The notes beneath the pieces were generated by a model. The model was not told the DNA's origin. It did no database searches and was given only the letters and a program-made list of their open reading frames with translations. A program made the translations under genes and the position numbers. Below, piece after piece: positions 1 through 5,184 of a stretch of DNA of 5,184 nt. Source of the stretch: Candidatus Thioglobus sp. (lineage in GTDB: Bacteria; Pseudomonadota; Gammaproteobacteria; PS1; Thioglobaceae). How positions within the stretch are numbered: the stretch's first letter is position 1; each line of letters starts with the position of its first letter. Where the stretch lies: NCBI GenBank assembly GCA_003978185.1, contig QOAH01000114.1, forward strand, positions 1-5,184, read 5' to 3'.

Positions 1-8
1 GTAAACGT

Positions 9-14
9 TATAAT
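9..14 (+). promoter_or_regulatory. possible sigma-70 -10 box upstream of mupP
   Basis: A perfect TATAAT hexamer lies 29 bases before the mupP start codon, which would place a transcription start near position 20. The matching -35 region would be off the left edge, so only half a promoter can be examined. There is no TGn extension. In AT-rich DNA this hexamer can arise by chance, and it may lie inside the tail of an upstream operon gene, so this is a weak call. Confidence 0.2.
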
Positions 15-43
15 TTGTAGACTTAAGATTTTAACGATTTTCT

Positions 44-691
44 ATGACGGTTAACACCATTCTTTTTGATTTAGACGGCACCTTGATTGACACAGCGCCT
101 GACCTTGCTTATGCGCTAAATACTTTGCTATTAGAAAATGGTATTGATGAGAAGCCTTATGAGAAAATTAAACCTTTGGTGGCTTTTGGTGGCAAGGCGT
201 TGGTTCAATTTGGTTTTGATTGTGACGAATCTCATCCAGAATTCATCAATCGACACCAAAGAATCTTACAAATTTATACGAAAAATATTGATAAATTTTC
301 AAAGACGTTTAAAGGTATTGATACATTGATTAAAGCCATCAAACAGCGAGGTCTATTTTGGGGTATTGTGACTAACAAGCCAGAGAATTTAACGCATTTA
401 TTGCTAGATAAGTTAGGTTTAAAGCCTGATGTTGTCGTCTGTGGTGACACCTTAGCCTATAATAAGCCGCATCCTGCGCCATTGCTTTATGCTTGTGCAC
501 AGCTTGGTGTTTCCCCGCAACATTGTTGGTTTGTTGGTGATGATAAAAACGATATACTAGCCGGTAAAAATGCACAGATTAAAACCATTGCAGTGACTTA
601 TGGTTATGGCAAAGTCGGGCAAGATTGGGGTTATGATTATTTAATAGAACAACCATCAGAAATATTGGAGTTAATGAATGGAAATCACTAG
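44..691 (+). CDS. mupP: HAD-family sugar phosphatase, probable MurNAc-6-phosphate phosphatase MupP
   Basis: This is a cytoplasmic haloacid dehalogenase-type phosphatase of 215 residues, complete and of usual family length. Motif I is DLDGT at residues 9-13, with D9 the expected nucleophile and D11 the general acid. Motif II is T110 in VTNKP, motif III is K141 in NKPHP, and motif IV is GDDKND at 165-170. The helical cap lies between motifs I and II. Several stretches resemble Pseudomonas MupP as I remember it: the GGKAL segment near 49-53, WGIVTNKP, and AVTYGYG followed by a WG pair near the end. MupP removes phosphate from N-acetylmuramic acid 6-phosphate in the AnmK-MupP-AmgK-MurU cell-wall recycling route. 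The location before a yciK homologue supports this reading. Automated annotation would often call it phosphoglycolate phosphatase (Gph), which remains the alternative. The start is the first ATG after an in-frame stop at 32-34; its Shine-Dalgarno sequence is weak. The 3' end overlaps rmuC by 14 bases. Confidence 0.85.
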   Translation: MTVNTILFDLDGTLIDTAPDLAYALNTLLLENGIDEKPYEKIKPLVAFGGKALVQFGFDCDESHPEFINRHQRILQIYTKNIDKFSKTFKGIDTLIKAIKQRGLFWGIVTNKPENLTHLLLDKLGLKPDVVVCGDTLAYNKPHPAPLLYACAQLGVSPQHCWFVGDDKNDILAGKNAQIKTIAVTYGYGKVGQDWGYDYLIEQPSEILELMNGNH

Positions 692-1814
692 TTTATTGAT
701 TGGACTGCTCGTAGGCGCAATCAGTGTTTATTTTTATTTAAACACTAAGTTACAATCCCTCAAAACCGACAAAATTCATCTTGAGGTTAGTCTTGATAAA
801 GAAATCGAAACACACAAGAGAGAAGTGGATTTAATCAATATTGCTAAAGAGCAAATGAGTAAGGATTTTAAGTCTGTGGCTAGCGATATTTTAGCCAAAG
901 ATCGCAATGACTTAAGCATTAAAAATTCTGAATTACTAACCCCTTTACAGGCACAACTTAAAGAGTTTAGAGATAAGATTGAAGTCATTACTAACGAGCA
1001 GATTAAAGAGCGAGCCACTTTAAGTGCGCAAATTGAAACCCTTAAAAAAACCAGTGTTGAAGCGCAAGAAACCACGCAAAATCTTACCAATGCTTTGACC
1101 TATGACAACAAGCAGCAGGGTGATTGGGGCGAGATGATTTTAAGCTCTATTTTATCTAGTTCGGGCTTACGAGAAGGGCATGAGTTTGACACACAAAAAC
1201 AACTAAAGAGCGAGTCTGGAGAGAGCTTTAAGCCGGATGTGGTGTTACATTTACCTGACGATAAAGATATTATTATTGATTCGAAAGTTTCCCTTAAAGC
1301 CTATAAGGATTATATTGCTAATCAATCAGATAAGACTGCGCTTAAAGCGCATGTAGCTTCAGTTGAGGCGCATATTAACGGCATTAGCATTAAAGAGTAT
1401 GAAAATCTTGAAGGTGTATTGACGCTTGATTTTATCTTTGTCTTTATCCCAATTGAATCAGCACTGTTAGTCGCACTCGATCAAAAGCCAGATTTATTCA
1501 CCACAGCGCTGAAGAAAAACATTGTTTTGGTTTCCCCATCCACTTTGATGATGAGCCTTAAAACTGTGCATCATATTTGGCAAACAGAGCGTCAAAATCA
1601 AAACTCTGAAGAAATTGCCCGTCAAGCAGGTGCTATGTATGACAAATTGTTTGGTTTTATTAAATCTATGGATGATATTGAAAAACACCTTGATAAAGCG
1701 CAAAAGAGTTATAAAGAAGCGCGTGGCAAACTCTCAGATGGAAAAGGAAATCTTATTGGCCGTGCTGAAAAATTAAAAGAATTAGGTGTGCAAAGTAAAA
1801 AGGAGTTAAGTTAA
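678..1814 (+). CDS. rmuC: RmuC-family protein (DNA recombination/rearrangement-limiting)
   Basis: The 378-residue product has the RmuC layout. One hydrophobic segment at about residues 4-21 is a likely N-terminal membrane anchor, followed by a long charged coiled coil at about 25-140 and then the conserved RmuC domain. That domain starts with the GDWGEM block at 148-153 and carries PD at 186-187 and DSK at 201-203, matching the PD-(D/E)xK nuclease-like core. It continues through FVFIPIE (254-260), LVSPSTLM (284-291) and an IWQTER helix (300-305). E. coli RmuC is reported to limit inversion at short inverted repeats; the biochemical activity is not firmly settled. The protein is about 100 residues shorter than E. 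coli RmuC (about 475), probably in the coiled coil and tail, and no core block is missing. GGAG at 667-670 lies 7 bases before the ATG. The start is inside the end of mupP in another frame, suggesting translational coupling. Confidence 0.93.
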   Translation: MEITSLLIGLLVGAISVYFYLNTKLQSLKTDKIHLEVSLDKEIETHKREVDLINIAKEQMSKDFKSVASDILAKDRNDLSIKNSELLTPLQAQLKEFRDKIEVITNEQIKERATLSAQIETLKKTSVEAQETTQNLTNALTYDNKQQGDWGEMILSSILSSSGLREGHEFDTQKQLKSESGESFKPDVVLHLPDDKDIIIDSKVSLKAYKDYIANQSDKTALKAHVASVEAHINGISIKEYENLEGVLTLDFIFVFIPIESALLVALDQKPDLFTTALKKNIVLVSPSTLMMSLKTVHHIWQTERQNQNSEEIARQAGAMYDKLFGFIKSMDDIEKHLDKAQKSYKEARGKLSDGKGNLIGRAEKLKELGVQSKKELS

Positions 1815-2564
1815 ATGAATATTTCAACTGACTACCAAATTACCAAAGGTGAATTAAAAGACAAGGTTATTGTAGTTACGGGTGCTAATCGTGGCTTTGG
1901 ACGAGCAATGACGCTAGATCTAGCCAAAGCAGGCGCAACGGTGGTAATGCTAGGTCGTGATCTAGGCTCACTTGAAACGGTTTATGATGAAGTGGTTGAT
2001 TTAGGTTATCAAGAACCCGTTCTGTATCCGCTTGATTTAGAAGGTGCAACCCCTGAACATTATGAGCAGTTACAGGCAAATTTATTAGAGCACTTTTCTC
2101 AGTTGGATGGGTTGATTCATAATGCTGGTATTATTGGTACAATGATGCCGATTGAGCAATACGATATTAAGCTTTGGTATTCCACCATGCAAATTAACGT
2201 CAACGCGCCATTCATGCTAACTCAATTCTTAATTCCTGTTTTAAATAAATCTACTGATGCACGCGTATTATTTTTATCATCCTCAGTCGGGCGTGATGCT
2301 CGCGCTTACTGGGGTGCCTACGGGGTAAGTAAATTTGCCATTGAGGGGTTAAGTAAAACCTTATCAGAAGAGTTGGAAAAAACCAACATTAGGGTTAATT
2401 CACTCGATCCAAAACGCATGCGCACTAAGATGCGACAAATCGCCTACCCAGCAGAAAATGCAGATAAAAACCCTCTGCCAGAGAGCTTGTCACCAGCGAT
2501 TGTGTATTTAATGAGTGAAGCCACTAAGGGCTTGAATGGAGAACAGTTAACGCTAGAAAACTAA
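1815..2564 (+). CDS. yciK: YciK-family short-chain dehydrogenase/reductase
   Basis: This is a classical single-domain Rossmann SDR of 249 residues. The cofactor motif TGANRGFG is at 22-29, and R48 after the second strand may favour NADP(H). NAG is at 103-105, the catalytic Asn is N128 in NVNA, the catalytic Ser is S156 in the SSS run, and YGVSK (169-173) supplies Y169 and K173. The blocks SSSVGR and WGAY and the late AYPAEN segment match E. coli YciK, an oxidoreductase whose physiological substrate is not established. One oddity is that the Pro-Gly motif after the sixth strand (NPGGTRT in E. coli YciK) reads DPKRMRT at 198-204. The catalytic residues are intact, so the enzyme should be active. 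The ATG directly follows the rmuC stop codon, with AAGGAG at 1800-1805 as a strong ribosome binding site. The stop overlaps the suhB stop by 4 bases. It is probably co-transcribed with mupP and rmuC. Confidence 0.9.
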   Translation: MNISTDYQITKGELKDKVIVVTGANRGFGRAMTLDLAKAGATVVMLGRDLGSLETVYDEVVDLGYQEPVLYPLDLEGATPEHYEQLQANLLEHFSQLDGLIHNAGIIGTMMPIEQYDIKLWYSTMQINVNAPFMLTQFLIPVLNKSTDARVLFLSSSVGRDARAYWGAYGVSKFAIEGLSKTLSEELEKTNIRVNSLDPKRMRTKMRQIAYPAENADKNPLPESLSPAIVYLMSEATKGLNGEQLTLEN

Positions 2565-3364
2565 CGCTGCAAGTCTTCTGTTAGGTGTGGATGGATGGTC
2601 TTTAAGATTTCTTTAAAGACTTTCTCAGTGCCAGCAACGACATTGCCCGTTTCTAGGTATTTTCCACGACCTGAAAAATCACCCACATAGCCACCCGCTT
2701 CTTTAACCAACAACACACCGGCAGCAATATCCCAAATATTAAGTTCAATTTCCCAGAAGCCGTCTAGTCGTCCAGCCGCTAAATAAGCAAGATCTAGAGC
2801 GGCAGAACCGGCGCGGCGAATACCCGCAACTTTTGGATGAATAGCCTTAAACATACCAAGGTAAGCATCCAGGTGTTGAGGTGCTTTAAATGGAAAGCCG
2901 GTACCGATTAAAGTATCTTCAAATCCATTAGCACCCGTAACACGAATTCTTTGTTCATTTAAGTACGCACCTTCACCTTTTACTGCTGTAAATAACTCTT
3001 CTTTAAAAGGGTCGTAGACCACAGCATGTGTTGGCTCGTTGTTTTCATACAAAGCAATTGATACTGCGTATTGTGGGAAGCCATGCAAGTAATTTGTAGT
3101 GCCATCTAGTGGATCAAGAATCCAAACAAAGCGTTTGTCTTTACCTACAATTTCACCGTTTTCTTCACCCAAAATTGAATGATCAGGAAAGGCGTATTTC
3201 AACTCGTCTATAATGGCATCTTCAGCAGCCTTGTCGACTTCAGAAACAAAGTCATTTGCCGCTTTGTTTTCAATCGTTAACAGATCAATTTGATTGTGAT
3301 ATCTAAGGATGATGTCACCGGCTTTTCGGGCGGCTTTAACGGCAATATTAAGCGTAGGATTCAT
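2561..3364 (-). CDS. suhB: SuhB: inositol-1-monophosphatase family / rRNA antitermination factor
   Basis: The product is 267 residues, the same length as E. coli SuhB, and aligns with it without obvious gaps. Metal-binding motifs are complete: GEE at 66-68, DPLDGT at 84-89 followed by NYLHGFP, and WDIAAG at 211-216. The segment GIRRAGSAALDLAYLAAGR at 181-199 is characteristic of bacterial SuhB. The family dephosphorylates inositol monophosphate with Mg2+; in E. coli SuhB also joins the Nus complex on rRNA operons, and this may be its main cellular role. The start is ATG at 3364 because MNPTLNIAV aligns with the E. coli N-terminus, although no clear Shine-Dalgarno precedes it. An in-frame TTG at 3394 with AAAGG six bases upstream would add ten residues (CLFPFVYLI after the initiator Met) and overlap trmJ by 16 bases; I judge that less likely. 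It diverges from trmJ with a 14-base gap, a neighbour relation also found in E. coli. Confidence 0.95.
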   Translation of the reverse strand: MNPTLNIAVKAARKAGDIILRYHNQIDLLTIENKAANDFVSEVDKAAEDAIIDELKYAFPDHSILGEENGEIVGKDKRFVWILDPLDGTTNYLHGFPQYAVSIALYENNEPTHAVVYDPFKEELFTAVKGEGAYLNEQRIRVTGANGFEDTLIGTGFPFKAPQHLDAYLGMFKAIHPKVAGIRRAGSAALDLAYLAAGRLDGFWEIELNIWDIAAGVLLVKEAGGYVGDFSGRGKYLETGNVVAGTEKVFKEILKTIHPHLTEDLQR

Positions 3365-3378
3365 AATTAAATAGACAA

Positions 3379-4119
3379 ATGGAAAAAGACACAAATTATA
3401 CCTTTGATAGTGTGAGAGTGGTTATGGTTAATACCACCGAGCCAGGCAATATTGGTGCAGCTGCACGTGCAATGAAAAATATGAATTTATCAAAGCTGTA
3501 TTTGGTTAACCCAAAAGGTTATCCGTCGGCAGTCGCTACTGCTAGAGCGAGTGGTGCAGATGATGTATTGGCCGGCGCTGTGGTTTGTGATTCGTTAGAA
3601 GAGGCCTTACAAGGTTCACACTTAGTCATTGGTGCCAGTGCACGTCAGCGCAATATCAAGTGGAAACAAATGGATGTTGTCGGTGCTTGTAATGAGATCC
3701 AAAAAACCACTACCATTGAGGGGCAAGAAGTGGCCGTAGTATTTGGTACCGAAAATTCTGGCTTGAGTAATGAAGAGCTAGACTTATGCCAAATCCTTAT
3801 GACCATTCCAGGTAATCCTAATTACTTTTCACTCAATGTAGCATCAGCTATTCAAGTATTTGCTTATCAAAACTACGTTTATAACACCACCACAGAATTT
3901 GAAAAGAGCAGTAATGAACTCGCTAGTTTTGATGAGCTAGAAGGTTTTTATACGCATCTTGCTCAAGTGCTAGAGCATATCGAATACTTTGAAGATAAAC
4001 GTCCTAAAGAGCTTCTTATGCGCCGCCTAAGAAGATTCTTCGGACGAGCAGAGCCTGAAAAAGAAGAGGTAGCAATCTTTCGAGGCATTTTAAGAAACAT
4101 TAAGCCTTTTCAGAAATAA
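3379..4119 (+). CDS. trmJ: TrmJ: tRNA (cytidine/uridine-32 2'-O)-methyltransferase
   Basis: The product is a 246-residue SPOUT-class RNA methyltransferase that uses S-adenosylmethionine to methylate the 2'-OH of tRNA nucleotide 32 in the anticodon loop. The N-terminal SPOUT domain spans about 11-165. Motif 1 is EPGNIGAAARAMKNM, with R30 matching E. coli Arg23. R89 and R91 in ASARQR match Arg82 and Arg84. Motif 2 is FGTENSGLSNEEL from 122, and motif 3 is NPNYFSLNVASAIQ from 146, with S151 matching Ser142 and the SAM-binding knot. The C-terminal part contains the FYTHL helix, the RRLRRFFGRAEP segment and the IFRGIL ending typical of TrmJ. Motif 2 has Thr at 124 where FGRE is usual. The start is seven residues longer than in E. 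coli; it cannot lie beyond residue 11 without losing the first strand. The Shine-Dalgarno is poor. The stop codon is inside the terminator arm. Confidence 0.95.
   Translation: MEKDTNYTFDSVRVVMVNTTEPGNIGAAARAMKNMNLSKLYLVNPKGYPSAVATARASGADDVLAGAVVCDSLEEALQGSHLVIGASARQRNIKWKQMDVVGACNEIQKTTTIEGQEVAVVFGTENSGLSNEELDLCQILMTIPGNPNYFSLNVASAIQVFAYQNYVYNTTTEFEKSSNELASFDELEGFYTHLAQVLEHIEYFEDKRPKELLMRRLRRFFGRAEPEKEEVAIFRGILRNIKPFQK
3395..3400 (-). promoter_or_regulatory. possible -10 box for suhB, inside trmJ codons 6-8
   Basis: Read on the minus strand this is a perfect TATAAT. A start about seven bases downstream would give suhB a leader of roughly 23 bases before its ATG at 3364. I could not find a good -35 hexamer at 16-18 bases spacing, and there is no TGn extension, so it may need an activator or be chance. 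Its position fits the need for suhB control sequences to lie within trmJ, because the gap between the two genes is only 14 bases. The AAAGG just upstream (3401-3405, minus strand) could instead be a ribosome binding site for the alternative TTG start at 3394. Confidence 0.3.
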
Positions 4120-4151
4120 ATAAAGCCCGATAAATCGGGCTTTATTTATTT
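4114..4151. terminator. bidirectional intrinsic terminator between trmJ and htpG
   Basis: This is a perfect 17-bp inverted repeat. Arms at 4114-4130 and 4135-4151 flank a TAAA loop at 4131-4134. The core GCCCGA/TCGGGC stem is flanked by an A-rich left arm and a T-rich right arm (TTTATTTATTT), giving a U-rich tail on either strand, as expected for a terminator shared by convergent genes. The U tract is interrupted by single A residues. The trmJ stop codon (4117-4119) lies inside the left arm, and the htpG stop is 19 bases beyond the right arm. Confidence 0.9.
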
Positions 4152-4170
4152 GGTTTTCATTCTAGACTTA

Positions 4171-5184
4171 TTAGCCAATAAGTTTATTCATGCGTTTAAC
4201 AAATTCAGCAGGATCTTTAAGTTGCCCACCTTCGCTAAGTACTGCTTGATCGAATAAAACATTGACTAAGTCTTCATCAACCTTAGTTTTTAATTTTTCA
4301 ACTAATGGATGAGTAGGGTTGATTTCAAGGATTGGCTTAGTTTCTGGTACGTCTTGACCAAAAGATTTCATGATTCTTTCCATGTTACCACCTAGCTCAT
4401 TTTCATCAGCAACTAGACAAGAAGGGGACTCGCTGAGGCGATTAGAAATCTTCACAGATTTCACTTGAGCCTCAAGGATTTTTTCAATATCTTTGATTAC
4501 CGATTCAAAATCTTTCGCAACCTTTTCTTTTTGTTCTTTTTCTTCTTCAGAGTCTAAATCTTGCAAATCACCTTTGGCGATTGATTGAAATGTTTTGCCT
4601 TCAAACTCGGTAAAGTTACTAACCATCCACTCATCCACACGATCAGAAAGTAGTAATACTTCGATGTCTTTTTGCTTGAAAATCTCTAGATGTGGAGAGC
4701 CTTTAGCCGCGGCATAAGTCTCAGCAGTGACGTAGTAAATGTTGGTTTGATCATCACTCATGCGCTCGATGTAATCTGCCAGAGACACGGTTTGGTCTTC
4801 ACCATTGCCTTTGGTTGAGGCAAAGCGAAATAGGCTGGCAATCTTATCTTTATTAGCAAAATCTTCAACCACACCTTCTTTCATCACCATGCCAAATTCT
4901 TTCCAGAAGCTGGTGTATTTTTCAGGATTGTTTTTGCTCATTTTCTCTAATTCTTTAAGAATACGAGAAACGGAGGCTTTGCGAATAGTGTCAACGACTT
5001 TATTGCCTTGTAAGATCTCACGAGAAATATTGAGAGATAAATCAGCCGTATCAATCACACCTTTAATAAAGCGTAAGTACATTGGCATTAGATTTTCGTT
5101 GTCCTCCATGATGAATACACGCTTGGCGTAGAGTTTAATACCGCCTTTGCGCTTAGGCTCCCACATATCAAAAGGTGCTTTGGA
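4171..5184 (-). CDS. htpG: HtpG (bacterial Hsp90 chaperone), 5' part missing at window edge
   Basis: This is the last 337 residues of HtpG, a homodimeric cytoplasmic ATP-dependent chaperone. The frame stays open to the right edge, so the real start is outside; the first visible residues are SKAPFDMW, matching the QAPWDMW segment of E. coli HtpG near residue 290 of about 624. The whole N-terminal ATPase (GHKL) domain is therefore off the window. The middle domain is present, with KLYAKRVFIM, MPMYLRF and the NISREIL loop, whose Arg (codon 5020-5022) corresponds to the conserved middle-domain arginine that contacts ATP. FANKDKIASLFRFAST, SPHLEIF and IEVLLLSDRVDEW follow. A charged stretch rich in Glu and Lys leads to the C-terminal dimerisation domain, which ends with LFDQAVLSEGGQLKDPAEFVKRMNKLIG-type sequence. 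There is no frameshift or internal stop. It ends at the terminator shared with trmJ; its promoter is outside the window. Confidence 0.97.
   Translation of the reverse strand, partial: SKAPFDMWEPKRKGGIKLYAKRVFIMEDNENLMPMYLRFIKGVIDTADLSLNISREILQGNKVVDTIRKASVSRILKELEKMSKNNPEKYTSFWKEFGMVMKEGVVEDFANKDKIASLFRFASTKGNGEDQTVSLADYIERMSDDQTNIYYVTAETYAAAKGSPHLEIFKQKDIEVLLLSDRVDEWMVSNFTEFEGKTFQSIAKGDLQDLDSEEEKEQKEKVAKDFESVIKDIEKILEAQVKSVKISNRLSESPSCLVADENELGGNMERIMKSFGQDVPETKPILEINPTHPLVEKLKTKVDEDLVNVLFDQAVLSEGGQLKDPAEFVKRMNKLIG

Noticed and set aside
372..575. Minus-strand His/Arg-rich open frame opposite mupP
   Set aside because: Its odd composition comes from reading mupP codons backwards; there is no domain and no independent start signal.
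776..1090. Antisense open frame of 104 codons opposite the coiled-coil part of rmuC
   Set aside because: Low-complexity Ser/Leu-rich translation mirroring Lys/Glu-rich sense codons; no recognisable domain, and the sense gene is clear.
1337..1351. Near-perfect palindrome TGCGCTTAAAGCGCA in rmuC
   Set aside because: It is short, inside conserved-frame coding sequence, and has no partner sites or regulatory context; likely chance.
1913..1924. Perfect 12-bp palindrome GCTAGATCTAGC in yciK
   Set aside because: It lies in the codons for LDLA of the Rossmann helix, is a single copy, and has no operator-like context.
2598..2620. Inverted repeat GTCTTTAA / TTAAAGAC with a 7-base loop just past the yciK stop, a possible yciK terminator
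   Set aside because: The stem is AT-rich with few GC pairs, the trailing T run is only three bases, and it lies in suhB codons for FKEILKT, where such bases are expected from the protein sequence.
4120..4170. Possible small gene or RNA in the trmJ-htpG gap
   Set aside because: The gap is only 51 bases and most of it is the shared terminator.
4805..5131. Plus-strand open frame of 108 codons opposite htpG
   Set aside because: It lies fully within well-conserved htpG coding sequence on the other strand; the translation resembles no family I know.

Overview
The window looks like a compact, AT-rich gammaproteobacterial chromosome segment. Every gene resembles a gammaproteobacterial core or housekeeping family, and suhB and trmJ are divergent neighbours as in E. 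coli. The low GC and very tight packing would suit a SUP05/Thioglobus-like marine or symbiotic lineage, but that placement is inference from general character. I see no mobile element, RNA gene, CRISPR array or phage gene.

Left block, + strand (44-2564): three genes run head to tail as one probable operon. They are a HAD phosphatase best read as MupP (peptidoglycan recycling), an RmuC-family membrane-anchored nuclease-fold protein, and a YciK-type short-chain dehydrogenase. mupP and rmuC overlap by 14 bases, and the rmuC stop codon directly abuts the yciK start (TAAATG). In Pseudomonas the order is ubiG-mupP-yciK, so ubiG probably lies just off the left edge; here rmuC sits between mupP and yciK.

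Middle block: suhB (- strand) converges on yciK with a 4-base overlap in which CTAA supplies both stop codons. suhB diverges from trmJ (+ strand) with only 14 bases between the two start codons. SuhB is an inositol-phosphatase-family protein that also acts in rRNA transcription antitermination. TrmJ 2'-O-methylates tRNA position 32. The pair therefore joins two RNA-related functions on opposite strands, and their control elements must lie inside each other's coding sequence.

Right block: trmJ ends inside a perfect 17-bp inverted repeat that serves as a bidirectional terminator shared with the convergent htpG (Hsp90). htpG runs off the right edge; only its middle and C-terminal domains are present.

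I found no undescribed system. The points worth a second look are the rmuC insertion in the mupP-yciK neighbourhood, a changed Pro-Gly motif in YciK, a changed SPOUT motif in TrmJ, and the extreme compaction of the suhB/trmJ and yciK/suhB junctions.
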